From Paraburkholderia sp. CNPSo 3272 (GTDB lineage: Bacteria > Pseudomonadota > Gammaproteobacteria > Burkholderiales > Burkholderiaceae), in NCBI RefSeq assembly GCF_024206495.1, contig NZ_JAMBPQ010000027.1, positions 32,388 to 96,387 of the forward strand: a stretch of DNA of 64,000 bases, written 5' to 3'. The position numbers and the translations under genes were made by a program. Positions 34,512 through 43,346 of this stretch are shown here, one piece after another (position 1 is the stretch's first letter; every line of letters starts with the position of its first letter). The notes under the pieces were generated by a model. The model worked only from the letters and a program-made list of their open reading frames with translations, searched no databases and was not told the origin of the DNA.

Positions 34512-36149
34512 ATGCAACCCACCGCCCATGTCGATACGTTCGCACGCGATCATCTGCCGCCCGAGTCGCAATGGCCCGACATGCTGCTCGACAATCCCGA
34601 CGTTGCCTACCCCGCGCGCATGAATTGCGCGGTCGAGTTGCTTGACCGCGCGATCGAAGCCGGACACGGCGAGCGCCCGGCCATCTGGTCGGACATCGAC
34701 GGCAAGCCGCAGGCCACCACGTATGCCGAACTGCTCGCGCTCGTCAATCGCAGCGCCCGCGTGCTGGTGGAAGACATGGGGCTGCAGCCGGGCAACCGCG
34801 TCCTGTTGCGCGGGCCGAACACGCTGCAAATGGCGGTGGCGTTTCTCGCGTCGCTCAAGGCAGGCCTCGTGGTGATCCCCACCATGCCGCTCTTGCGCGC
34901 GAAGGAGCTCAAGCAGATCGCAGACAAGGCGCAGGTATGCGCGGCGCTGTGCGACGTGCGGCTCACTGAAGAACTCGCGCGCTGCATGGACCCCTCCGAC
35001 GAATTCTTTTGCGCAGGCATCAAGCAGGTCTGCTACTTTCACGACACGGCGCCGGGCACGCTGGAAGCGCTCGCGGCAGGCAAGCCCACCGACTTCGCTG
35101 CCTGCGACACGGCCAGCGACGACGTCTGCCTGATCGCCTTCACGAGCGGTACGACGGGCATGCCCAAGGGCTGCATGCACTTTCACCGCGACGTGATTGC
35201 CATGTGCGACCTGTTCCCGCGTCACATCCTGAAGCCCACGGCCGAGGACGTGTTCTGCGGCACGCCGCCGCTTGCGTTCACGTTCGGGCTGGGCGGGCTT
35301 CTGTGTTTTCCGCTGCGCGTCGGCGCGTCGACGGTGCTGATCGAAAAGCTTACGCCGGCGCTGCTGCTCGACACGATCCAGCGTTTTCGCGCGACCATCG
35401 TCTTCACCGCGCCCACGTTCTACCGGCAGATGGCGGCGCTCGTCACGCAGTACGACCTGAGCAGCCTGTGCAAGACGGTATCCGCCGGGGAGGCGCTGCC
35501 GCAGGCCACGCGCGATCTGTGGCGCGATGCGACGGGCATCGAAATGATCGACGGCATTGGCGGCACGGAGCTGATTCATATCTTCGTATCGTCCGCGGGC
35601 GCCGACGTGCGCCCCGGCTCGATCGGCCGCGCGGTCCCCGGCTACGTCGTGCAGGCGCTGGACAATGACCTGCAGCCGGTGGCGCCCGGCGTGACGGGCA
35701 ATCTCGCCGTGCGCGGCCCGACCGGCTGCCGCTATCTCGCCGACGAGCGTCAGGCTGTGTTCGTACGCGGCGGCTGGAACCTGCCCGGCGACGCCGTATG
35801 CATCGACGCCGACGGCTACGTGTTCTACCAGGCCCGCTCCGACGACATGATCGTTTCGTCGGGCTACAACATCGCGGGTCCGGAAGTCGAGACGGTGCTC
35901 ATGCAGCACCCCGCCGTGGCCGAGTGCGGCGTAACTGGGGTGCCCGACGAAGTGCGCGGCCAGGTGGTGAAGGCGTTCGTCGTCTTGCGCCCGGGCTTCA
36001 GCGCCGGCGACGCCCTGGTCGCCGAGTTGCAGAACTTCGTGAAGAACGCGGTGGCGGCGTACAAATATCCGCGCCTGATCGCTTTTATCGACGCGCTGCC
36101 GCGCACCGAGACCGGCAAGCTCAAGCGCTCGGCGTTGCGGTCGATGTGA
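34512..36149 (+). CDS. abmG: 2-aminobenzoate-CoA ligase (benzoate-CoA ligase family)
   Basis: A 545-residue AMP-forming ligase. The phosphate loop AFTSGTTGMPKG lies at about 209-220, preceded by an aryl-acid family N-terminus (CAVELLDRAIEAGHGERPAIW). IGGTELIHIFVS, RGGWNLPGDA, YQARSDDMIVSSGYNIAGPEVE and the C-terminal Lys in TETGKLKRSALR complete the set. It forms the aryl-CoA thioester that is the substrate of the monooxygenase at the head of the operon. Whether 2-aminobenzoate or 2-hydroxybenzoate is preferred cannot be read from sequence alone. Confidence 0.9.
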   Translation: MQPTAHVDTFARDHLPPESQWPDMLLDNPDVAYPARMNCAVELLDRAIEAGHGERPAIWSDIDGKPQATTYAELLALVNRSARVLVEDMGLQPGNRVLLRGPNTLQMAVAFLASLKAGLVVIPTMPLLRAKELKQIADKAQVCAALCDVRLTEELARCMDPSDEFFCAGIKQVCYFHDTAPGTLEALAAGKPTDFAACDTASDDVCLIAFTSGTTGMPKGCMHFHRDVIAMCDLFPRHILKPTAEDVFCGTPPLAFTFGLGGLLCFPLRVGASTVLIEKLTPALLLDTIQRFRATIVFTAPTFYRQMAALVTQYDLSSLCKTVSAGEALPQATRDLWRDATGIEMIDGIGGTELIHIFVSSAGADVRPGSIGRAVPGYVVQALDNDLQPVAPGVTGNLAVRGPTGCRYLADERQAVFVRGGWNLPGDAVCIDADGYVFYQARSDDMIVSSGYNIAGPEVETVLMQHPAVAECGVTGVPDEVRGQVVKAFVVLRPGFSAGDALVAELQNFVKNAVAAYKYPRLIAFIDALPRTETGKLKRSALRSM

Positions 36150-36215
36150 AGCGGCGCGGGGCGTAAGAAATACAACGTAAACCGCCGAATATTTAATGAT
36201 TACAGATTGCGCCCA

Positions 36216-36257
36216 GACACACGGATATGCGCGTGATTTTGCGCATATCCGTGTGTC
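36216..36257. promoter_or_regulatory. 17-bp perfect inverted repeat upstream of hipBA, probable HipB operator
   Basis: The arm at 36216-36232 (GACACACGGATATGCGC) is the exact reverse complement of 36241-36257, with an eight-base loop GTGATTTT. The core TATGCGC recurs at 36279-36285 and 36327-36333, and related ATGCGCA words continue up to the hipB start. No T-run follows the hairpin, so a terminator for the preceding ligase gene is less likely than a cluster of HipB-binding sites, though a dual role is possible. Confidence 0.65.
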
Positions 36258-36352
36258 GACCTCAGCTTTGCGCAAAATTATGCGCGTATTTCCCCCACGG
36301 TGCCTGCCCAACCCAATGCGCAGAATTATGCGCAAATCGGCGGATAACGGCC

Positions 36353-36358
36353 TATAAT
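36353..36358 (+). promoter_or_regulatory. Consensus -10 box (TATAAT) directly before hipB
   Basis: A perfect TATAAT overlaps the first possible ATG of hipB (36357). A transcript would start around 36365, right at the ATG ATG pair (36366, 36369), so the mRNA could be leaderless. The -35 side is poor (no TTGACA-like hexamer 16-18 bases upstream) and holds a TATGCGC operator word at 36327-36333. Confidence 0.6.
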
Positions 36359-36365
36359 GCGCACC

Positions 36366-36644
36366 ATGATGCGCAAAAAACCCGCGAACCTCTCGATCTC
36401 CAACCTCGAGCGCCTGGCAGAAGACCTGCGCGCGACGCGCCGCGAGCGCAAGCTGACCCAGCAGGCCCTCGCGGAGCAGGCGGGCGTCGCCCGCCGCACC
36501 GTCACCAACGCCGAACACGCAGGCAACATCGGCGTACGCGAACTCTGCCGTCTCGTGAACGCGCTCGGCTATGAGGTCGTGCTTCGCCCCATGGATACTG
36601 TCATCCTCGAGGACCTGAACGACATATTCAGGGACGACGAATGA
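36366..36644 (+). CDS. hipB: HipB-like antitoxin, XRE-family DNA-binding protein
   Basis: A small basic protein of 92 residues with a Cro/CI helix-turn-helix (LTQQALAEQAGVARRTVTNAE), and an acidic tail MDTVILEDLNDIFRDDE. An ATG at 36357 is in frame but lies inside the TATAAT box, so 36366 or 36369 was preferred; no Shine-Dalgarno precedes it. Its ATGA junction with hipA is typical for the antitoxin-toxin order. It should bind the inverted repeat upstream and neutralise HipA. Confidence 0.85.
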   Translation: MMRKKPANLSISNLERLAEDLRATRRERKLTQQALAEQAGVARRTVTNAEHAGNIGVRELCRLVNALGYEVVLRPMDTVILEDLNDIFRDDE

Positions 36645-37876
36645 CTCCGAGCGCCTCATTCGACCTCGAGCGGCTACTGCGCGAAATCCGCAGCCTGGAA
36701 GTCCATACGCCACAGGGACCGAGCGGCCTGCTCGCGCGCGAGAGCCGCTTCGTCTTCAATTACGGCGACGCGCCCGACATGGCCGCGGTCTCGCTCACCA
36801 TGCCGGTGCGGCGCCAGAGTTATGCGAGCGGCGACCTGATGGGCGTCTTCGCGATGAACCGGCCGGAGGGCTACCTGCGCTTCGTCATCGAGGAACGGCT
36901 CGCGCGTTACGGCGCGCCGAGCGACATGTTTCTGCTCTTTCTCGCCGGCACCAACCAAATCGGGCGGCTCACCTATTCCGTGCCGGGAGAGCGCGTGCCG
37001 AAGAGCGATGGCGAACGTCTGGACGAATTGCTTTCCTCGCCCTCGGGCCGGCTGTTCGAGCGCCTGATCGACCGCTACGCGCTCGGCTCCGGCATCTCCG
37101 GCGTGCAGCCGAAGGCGGTCGTTCCGCTCGCCGCGGAAACCGCATCGCGCCCCGCCGAGCACACGGCGCTGCCCCTGCGCACGGTGATCGTGAAGGCCGA
37201 AGGCGACGACTTCCCCGGGCTCGCTCGCAACGAATACTTCTGCATGTCGGTGGCGAAAGAGGCCGCGCTCGAAGTCCCCGACTTCTGGCTTTCCGAAGAC
37301 GGCAAGCTCTTCGTCATGTCACGCTTCGACCGCGAGGCGGACGGCACGCCCATCGGATTCGAGGATATGAGCGTGCTCACCGGCAAGGCGAAATACGAGG
37401 GCAGCTACGAGATGATCGCCAAGGCCGTGGACATCTATACGCGTTCGGATCCGGCGCAGAAACGACGCCTGTTCGAGCGCATCGCCCTCTCGTGCCTGTT
37501 GCGCGACGGCGATGCCCACATGAAGAACCTGGGAATCCTCTATGTCGAACCGACCGGACCGCGCCGGCTCGCTCCGGTGTTCGACGTGGTCTGCACCGAC
37601 ATCTATCCTGATCTCGATGGGCGCATGGCGCTCAGCCTCAACCGGAGCAAGACGTTCCCGCTGCCGGCGGAGCTCCATGCCTTCGCCCGGCGCCTCGGCC
37701 TGCGGCAGTCGGAAGGCGAGGACATCATGAGCCGACTGCACGACGCCTACCTCACGGTCGCCGAGCGCTTCGCCGAGGACCGGCGATTCCACGAGGGCGA
37801 CCTGCTCGCCAGGATCCGGCGCGCCGTCGAACGGCCGGGCGTCAAACCCGTCTCGCGCCCGAAGCTGGTGCGTTAG
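36641..37876 (+). CDS. hipA: HipA-family serine/threonine kinase toxin
   Basis: A 411-residue HipA kinase. Motifs: the Ser-bearing activation loop SGVQPK at 153-158, VIVKAEGDDFPGLARNEYF, MSRFDREADG, the catalytic loop GDAHMKN at 290-296 and the metal-binding Asp315 in PVFDVVCTD. In E. coli the homologue phosphorylates glutamyl-tRNA synthetase and causes persistence. The gene overlaps hipB by four bases. The kinase motifs look intact, so the toxin is probably active. The pair lies right after the catabolic operon, typical of a mobile accessory module. Confidence 0.9.
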   Translation: MTPSASFDLERLLREIRSLEVHTPQGPSGLLARESRFVFNYGDAPDMAAVSLTMPVRRQSYASGDLMGVFAMNRPEGYLRFVIEERLARYGAPSDMFLLFLAGTNQIGRLTYSVPGERVPKSDGERLDELLSSPSGRLFERLIDRYALGSGISGVQPKAVVPLAAETASRPAEHTALPLRTVIVKAEGDDFPGLARNEYFCMSVAKEAALEVPDFWLSEDGKLFVMSRFDREADGTPIGFEDMSVLTGKAKYEGSYEMIAKAVDIYTRSDPAQKRRLFERIALSCLLRDGDAHMKNLGILYVEPTGPRRLAPVFDVVCTDIYPDLDGRMALSLNRSKTFPLPAELHAFARRLGLRQSEGEDIMSRLHDAYLTVAERFAEDRRFHEGDLLARIRRAVERPGVKPVSRPKLVR

Positions 37877-37913
37877 GCGCGCGAGCACGGGCAACGCCGC
37901 CGGGGCGCCCGCA

Positions 37914-40604
37914 TCAGCTCTCGCCCGCGCCCTGCAACGTAAATGCGATACGTTTGCCCGCCGCGTCGTAACGGCATACGACTTTGGCGCCCTCTTTCAC
38001 GCCGCCCTTGAGCATTTCCTTCGCCAGCTCGTTCTCCACCGCCTGCTGCATCTTGCGCTTCAACTCGCGCGCACCGAATTCCGGCCGATACCCCTCCGCC
38101 GCGAGGTAATCGATCACGCTGTCGTCGAACGTCAGGTCGATGTCCTGGCTACGCGCCATCCGCCGGACCTGTTCGAGCTGCAGCCGCACGATCGCACGCA
38201 GCTCGTCGCTGGTGAGCGGCTGGAACATGATGATTTCGTCGATGCGATTCAGGAACTCGGGCCGGAAATGCTGGCGCAGTTCGCCCATCACGGCGCCCTG
38301 CATCGACCCTTCGGCGCTCGAGAGGAAACCAGGTCCTGAGCGCTTTTGCCCCGAGACCACGTCGGAACCGAGGTTGCTCGTCGCGATCACGACCGTATTG
38401 CTGAAGTCGACCACGCGACCCTTGCCGTCGGTGAGGCGGCCGTCGTCGAACACCTGCAGCAGCACGTTGTAGACGTCGGCGTGCGCTTTCTCGATTTCGT
38501 CGAGCAGGATCACGCAATAGGGGCGGCGGCGCACCTTCTCGGTCAACTGGCCGCCTTCGTCATAGCCGACGTAGCCCGGCGGCGAGCCGATCAGCCGCGA
38601 CACGGCGTGGCGCTCCATGTACTCGCTCATGTCGATGCGCACGATGGCATCTTCGTCGCCGAACACCACTTCGGCCAGCGCCTTCGCAAGCTCCGTCTTA
38701 CCCACTCCGGTCGGCCCGAGGAACAGGAAGACCGCCGTGGGCCGCCGACCGCGCCGCAGCCCGGCGCGCGAGCGGCGCACCGCGTCGCTGACCGCGACGA
38801 TGGCCTGTTCCTGCCCGATCACACGCTCATGCAGCCGCGCTTCCATTTCGAGCAGCCGCGTGCGCTCCTCGGCGGTCAGTTGCGTGACCGGCACGCCCGT
38901 GAGCTTCGAGACGATCTCCGCGACATCTTCGCTGGTCACGTCGGAGGTCACAGTGCCGAGCTGCCCTTTCCAGTCACTGGTGGCCTGCGTGAGCGCCTTT
39001 TCCTTGTCGGCGATCGGCTCGTCCAGCGTATGGGCGCGCTCGAAATTCTTGCGCGTCGCCGCGTAGTCCTGTTCGCGCCGCAACTGCGCCAGCTCCGCTT
39101 CGAGTTCGAGGATCGCCGCAGGCCGCGAGGTGGCAGAAAGATGCACGCGCGCAGCCGCCTGGTCGACCAGATCGATGGCCTTGTCGGGCAGGAAACGCCC
39201 CATCACGTAGCGGTCCGACAGCTCGGCCGCCGAAACCAGCGCGTCGTCGCGAATGGTAACGTGGTGATGCACCTCGAGCTTGTCGCGCAAGCCGCGCAGG
39301 ATGTTGATCGTCTGATCCACGCTCGGCTCGGAGACGAACACGGGCTGAAAGCGCCGCTCGAGCGCCGCGTCCTTCTCGATGTACTTCTGGTACTCGGAGA
39401 GCGTCGTGGCGCCGATCAGGTTCAGTTCGCCGCGCGCCATGGCCGGCTTGAAGACGTTGGCGATGTCGAGCCCGCCCTCGCCGCCACCCTGGCCCGCGCC
39501 GACGATCATGTGCACTTCGTCGATGAAGAGCACGAGGCTTTCGCGCTGCGCCGAGATTTCCTCCATTACGCCCTTCACGCGCTCTTCGAATTCGCCGCGA
39601 TACTTCGCGCCCGCGATCAGCCCGTTGACGTTCAGCTCGACGAGCCGGCGTCCGCGCAGCGATTCGGGCACGTCGCCGTTGAGCATGCGTTGCGCGAGCC
39701 CTTCGGCGATCGCGGTCTTGCCCACACCGGGCTCGCCGATCAACACCGGATTGTTCTTGCGCCGGCGCGCGAGCACTTCCACCACGGTCTCAATCTCGCT
39801 CGAACGGCCGATCACCGGGTCGAGCTTGCCCTCGCTCGCGAGCGCGGTCAGATCGCGGCTGTACTGGTCGAGTTGCGGCGTCGCGCTGGGCCCCTTCGCG
39901 GCAGGACGCTCGCGTTTGTCGCCCTGAGCCTCCACGAGCCGCTGCAACACCTTCTGGGGCGTGACGCCATAGCGGCCGAGCAGATGGCCCGCGAAACTTT
40001 CCGGCACCTGCGTGAGCCCGAAGAGCAGATGCTCGGGCGCGACGTAGCTGTGACCCAGTTCGCGCGAGACGAGAAACGCGCGGTCGAGCGCACCCTTCAG
40101 ACGCGGCGAGACGCCGATGCGGCCGTCGTCGGGCGCGGGCGCGCCTTCGCGCTTCTGCGCGTTGGCGTCGATGAACGCACGCACATCGTCGGGCTGAATG
40201 CCGAGACGCTTGAGAATCGCCGCGCCCGCATCGTTGCCCGCGAGTTCGTAAAGCAGATGCTCGGTATCGACCTCGCGCCGCCCGAACTGCACCGCCCGCT
40301 CCGCCGCGCGCTGGAGCAATTCACGCGCCACATCGCTGAAATAGCGTTCGACGATGGCGCCGTCGCCCGCTTCCATGGCCTGTGGCGCGGGTTCGGCCGC
40401 CTGGCCGCCGGCATCGTGGGCGCCGTCGGCCTGCTGCGAGGCGCGAAACAGCGCCTCCAGCGGACTCAAGGTGCGCTGATGCCGCGTGAGCTGTGCGTAG
40501 TGATAGTCGCAGACATCGAGAAAACGCCGCCTGCCGTCCTGCAACACGGCGACCCGCACCGTAGCGGGGCGCACGCCGCAGATATCGCAGTTGAACTGAG
40601 CCAT
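37914..40604 (-). CDS. Clp/Hsp100 AAA+ unfoldase with N-terminal zinc finger (ClpC/ClpG-like)
   Basis: An 896-residue protein from the ATG at 40602-40604 (AAAGGAGA ribosome site). It opens with a zinc-finger-like CDICG...VCDYHY (Cys6, Cys9, Cys32, His35). A double Clp-N domain follows (about 84-225), AAA1 with Walker A GEPGVGKT (290-297), a short middle coiled coil (about 495-545) and AAA2 with GPTGVGKT (630-637). The middle domain is shorter than in ClpB. A Cys-rich N-extension of this kind is a feature of the ClpG/ClpK stand-alone disaggregases. A ClpP-contact loop is not obvious; only a PGF lies in the expected region. Heat or stress tolerance role is inferred. Confidence 0.88.
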   Translation of the reverse strand: MAQFNCDICGVRPATVRVAVLQDGRRRFLDVCDYHYAQLTRHQRTLSPLEALFRASQQADGAHDAGGQAAEPAPQAMEAGDGAIVERYFSDVARELLQRAAERAVQFGRREVDTEHLLYELAGNDAGAAILKRLGIQPDDVRAFIDANAQKREGAPAPDDGRIGVSPRLKGALDRAFLVSRELGHSYVAPEHLLFGLTQVPESFAGHLLGRYGVTPQKVLQRLVEAQGDKRERPAAKGPSATPQLDQYSRDLTALASEGKLDPVIGRSSEIETVVEVLARRRKNNPVLIGEPGVGKTAIAEGLAQRMLNGDVPESLRGRRLVELNVNGLIAGAKYRGEFEERVKGVMEEISAQRESLVLFIDEVHMIVGAGQGGGEGGLDIANVFKPAMARGELNLIGATTLSEYQKYIEKDAALERRFQPVFVSEPSVDQTINILRGLRDKLEVHHHVTIRDDALVSAAELSDRYVMGRFLPDKAIDLVDQAAARVHLSATSRPAAILELEAELAQLRREQDYAATRKNFERAHTLDEPIADKEKALTQATSDWKGQLGTVTSDVTSEDVAEIVSKLTGVPVTQLTAEERTRLLEMEARLHERVIGQEQAIVAVSDAVRRSRAGLRRGRRPTAVFLFLGPTGVGKTELAKALAEVVFGDEDAIVRIDMSEYMERHAVSRLIGSPPGYVGYDEGGQLTEKVRRRPYCVILLDEIEKAHADVYNVLLQVFDDGRLTDGKGRVVDFSNTVVIATSNLGSDVVSGQKRSGPGFLSSAEGSMQGAVMGELRQHFRPEFLNRIDEIIMFQPLTSDELRAIVRLQLEQVRRMARSQDIDLTFDDSVIDYLAAEGYRPEFGARELKRKMQQAVENELAKEMLKGGVKEGAKVVCRYDAAGKRIAFTLQGAGES

Positions 40605-40804
40605 GCCGTCTCCTTTGAAGCGATGCGCGGCGCGCGCGGGTGCGCTGCCCGCGACCTGGAATGGCACGAGGCATGCCCGCTCGAGCGCCGCATGAATGCT
40701 CTAACGAATGCCGAAGCGAAGTTCAGACGTCATCGTAACGTCGAATCGAACTGCGCGTCGGCAAGAGGAGACGTTTGCTAATCAATGGGTTTGCGTGCGC
40801 GGCG

Positions 40805-41902
40805 TCAAACGTCTTGATGAGCAGCCGAACTGGACGCCCCGCGGGCTCGCGCCGCCGGGTCGCGTATCCACGCGCTCAGCAAGGTGGACGAAACGGCGAG
40901 GATCACCGGCCCGATGAAGAGCCCGACGATGCCGAAGGCGAACAGGCCGCCGAGCACGCCGGAGAGAATGAGCAGCATCGGCAGATTGACGCCGCGCCGG
41001 ATCAGCACCGGACGCACGAGGTTATCGAGCATGGCGACCATCACGGACCACACCGCGAGCAGGATCGCCGTGACATGCGCGTCGTGCACGAACAGCCAGA
41101 TCACGCCGCCGAGCAGCGGCAACGTCGGGCCGATCTGCGCTAGACACAGCATGAGCATCACGGCCGTGAGCACACCCGCGCCCGGCACCCCGGCCACCCA
41201 CAGGCCGATGCCGCCGAGCGCCGACTGCAGGATCGCCGTCACGACGATGCCGAGGGCCACTGCGCGTACCGAAGCGCCCGCGAGCTTGACTGCCTGTTCG
41301 CCATACGCGGGCGCCACGCGAATGGCGAAGCGCGTGACATAGTCGGCGGCATGCTCGCCGTTGCTGTACAGAATGCCCGTGATGATGACGGTGATGAACA
41401 TGTGCATGACGAACACGCCCACTGAAGCGGCGTGGCCGATCAACCAGTGCGCCGCGATCGAAACGTACGGCTCGAGCTGCGCGAGCAGACCGCCGGGGCC
41501 GGCGTCCGAAAACTCCTGCCACTTGGCGGCAATGCGCCCGCCCACCACGGGAATGTCGCCGACCCACTGCGGCGGCGCGGTCAACGTATAGTCGGGCAGC
41601 TTGCGGATCAGCTCCATGATCTCGCCGCCGTGCAACGCGAGCGTCGAGATGGCTTCATAAAGCGGCAGCACGATGACGACCAGAAGGATCAGCAGCATGA
41701 CGAGCGTGGCGAGCCAGCGGCGGTTGCCGCAGCGCCGCTCGATGGCTTTCATGGCGGGCCATGTCGCGACGACGATGGTCGTGGCCCAGATCAATCCCGG
41801 AAGGAATGGGCGCATGACGTAGAGGCTGCCGATCGTCAGCGCGCAGAGTATGGCAACAACGAACAGGATGCGGGCCAGGTCCGGCGTGGCTTGCGGCTTC
41901 AC
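40805..41902 (-). CDS. AI-2E family transporter / YdiK-type permease
   Basis: A 365-residue membrane protein starting at GTG (complement of 41900-41902), with GAGGAGA upstream. Helices in the usual order: ILFVVAILCALTIGSLYVM, LPGLIWATTIVVATWPAM, ATLVMLLILLVVIVLPLY, a central soluble part, and a C-terminal set. The latter holds the family sequence QIGPTLPLLGGVIWLF and LDNLVRPVLIRRG. The family includes TqsA and sodium/proton antiporters; substrates vary. It is 200 bases upstream of the Clp gene on the same strand, a stretch that must contain the clp promoter, though I see no clear heat-shock promoter. Confidence 0.9.
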   Translation of the reverse strand: MKPQATPDLARILFVVAILCALTIGSLYVMRPFLPGLIWATTIVVATWPAMKAIERRCGNRRWLATLVMLLILLVVIVLPLYEAISTLALHGGEIMELIRKLPDYTLTAPPQWVGDIPVVGGRIAAKWQEFSDAGPGGLLAQLEPYVSIAAHWLIGHAASVGVFVMHMFITVIITGILYSNGEHAADYVTRFAIRVAPAYGEQAVKLAGASVRAVALGIVVTAILQSALGGIGLWVAGVPGAGVLTAVMLMLCLAQIGPTLPLLGGVIWLFVHDAHVTAILLAVWSVMVAMLDNLVRPVLIRRGVNLPMLLILSGVLGGLFAFGIVGLFIGPVILAVSSTLLSAWIRDPAARARGASSSAAHQDV

Positions 41903-42057
41903 GTACTTCTCCTCAATGCAGGGCGCGCCTCATGGCGCCGACGCGCTAGTCTATATCGGATAGGCTACGAATCCGTTTAAAAAGTCCCGCACGGCAGCCG
42001 CCCGGAACGCAGTCTGGAATAATGACCCTTCCCCCATGCGACGAAGAAGAGCCAGCC

Positions 42058-42846
42058 ATGACCGCAACCGATACGAAACTGCCCTGCGTGCTCCTCACCA
42101 ACGACGACGGCATCGACGCGCCCGGCCTCGCCGTGCTCGAAGCCGTGGCCGCCGAGCTCGCGCACGAAGTCTGGGTCGTCGCGCCCGAGCACGACCAGAG
42201 CGGCACCTCGCACTCGATCAGCCTGCATACGCCGCTGCGCGTGAGCCGGCGCGGCGCGCGGCGTTTCGGGGTGCTCGGCACGCCGGGCGATTGCGTGGTG
42301 ATGGCGGTGCGCCAGCTCATGGGCGACGTGCGCCCTTCGCTGGTGCTCTCAGGCATCAACCGTGGCGGCAACCTCGGCGTGGAGACGATGTTCTCGGGCA
42401 CGGTGGGCGCAGCCATGACGGGCCTTTTGCTCGGCCTGCCGTCCATCGCCCTGAGCCAGACCTTCCGCGATCGCGAGCAAGTGCGCTGGGACACCGCCCG
42501 CGCGCTCGCGCCGGACGTGATTCGCCGCCTCGCCGCCGTGGCGCATGACGCGCCGGTCTGCCTGAACGTGAATTTTCCCGATATCGACGCGAGCGCCGCG
42601 GGGCCGCTCACCGTCACGCGCCAGGGCGTCGGGCTCGTGCAGGGCATCGACGTCGTGCCGCAGATCGACCCGCGCGGCATGGACTACCACTGGCTGCGCT
42701 TCAATCGCGGCCCGCGCGAAAACGGGCCCGACAGCGAAACGGCCGTGGTGAACTCCGGCCGCGTTTCGGTCACGCCGCTGCATTTCGAGCGCACCGACGA
42801 AAAAACGTTTGTCACGTTGCAAGCGGCGCTCGGCGCTGCCGCCTGA
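42058..42846 (+). CDS. surE: 5'-nucleotidase SurE
   Basis: The ATG at 42058 gives 262 residues, near the family's 250. The metal-binding N-terminus is VLLTNDDGIDAPG, and further family motifs are APEHDQSGTSHSI and SGINRGGNLG with the conserved Asn. An in-frame ATG at 42022 would add twelve residues not seen in the family. SurE removes phosphate from nucleoside monophosphates in stationary-phase cells. In many proteobacteria it lies beside pcm and nlpD; here it stands alone, convergent with a thioesterase. Confidence 0.93.
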   Translation: MTATDTKLPCVLLTNDDGIDAPGLAVLEAVAAELAHEVWVVAPEHDQSGTSHSISLHTPLRVSRRGARRFGVLGTPGDCVVMAVRQLMGDVRPSLVLSGINRGGNLGVETMFSGTVGAAMTGLLLGLPSIALSQTFRDREQVRWDTARALAPDVIRRLAAVAHDAPVCLNVNFPDIDASAAGPLTVTRQGVGLVQGIDVVPQIDPRGMDYHWLRFNRGPRENGPDSETAVVNSGRVSVTPLHFERTDEKTFVTLQAALGAAA

Positions 42847-42860
42847 ACGTGGTCCAATGA

Positions 42861-43301
42861 TCAATCGCGCGCGGCGGAGGCCGTCATCGCCCGCGCGATC
42901 GCGTCGCGGATGTCCTCAGGAATGCCAATCGACTTGTGGGTGTCGAGCGAGGTGGTCACGATGGTCTGGCGTGCCGACATGCGCAGCACGCCGTCCACGC
43001 CCGTGCAGGCCCACGCGAGCGTGAGCGACGCTCGCCCCAGGCGCTCGACCTCGAGCGAGAGCCAGACCTCGTCGCCCATCTTGCTCACCGCCTTGAAATC
43101 CACTTCGAGCCGCACGGTCGGCATGCCCACGCGCCGAGCGCCTATCACGCCGTGATAGCCCTCCTGCGGCAACAACTCGTCGATCCACGACTCGACGAGA
43201 TCGTTGAACAGGACGAAATACTGCGGATAGAACACGATACCGGCGGGATCGCACTCCGAGAAGTGAATCTTGTGTTTGCGGCGGTACGTGGGCGTCGCCA
43301 T
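42861..43301 (-). CDS. Acyl-CoA thioesterase of the 4-hydroxybenzoyl-CoA thioesterase family
   Basis: A 146-residue single hot-dog protein. The segment HFSECDPAGIVFYPQYFVLF holds the catalytic Asp of the 4-hydroxybenzoyl-CoA thioesterase/YbgC type, followed by LVESWIDELL. A later VGMPTVRLEVDFKAVSKMGDE is also typical. It hydrolyses acyl- or aryl-CoA; with the aryl-CoA operon about 7 kb away, an aryl-CoA substrate is possible, but this is inference. Confidence 0.88.
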   Translation of the reverse strand: MATPTYRRKHKIHFSECDPAGIVFYPQYFVLFNDLVESWIDELLPQEGYHGVIGARRVGMPTVRLEVDFKAVSKMGDEVWLSLEVERLGRASLTLAWACTGVDGVLRMSARQTIVTTSLDTHKSIGIPEDIRDAIARAMTASAARD

Positions 43302-43346
43302 GCGCGTGTCTCCTTTCTTGCCAACTCGTCACTGCGCGCGGCCACG

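Noticed and set aside
36216..36257. The hairpin read as a terminator of the ligase operon
   Set aside because: No T-run follows, and its core words recur up to hipB, so an operator is a better reading; a secondary terminating role cannot be excluded.
38346..40781. An 811-codon plus-strand frame antisense to the Clp gene
   Set aside because: It has the arginine/histidine-rich composition of antisense shadows; the minus-strand Clp protein has all AAA+ motifs.
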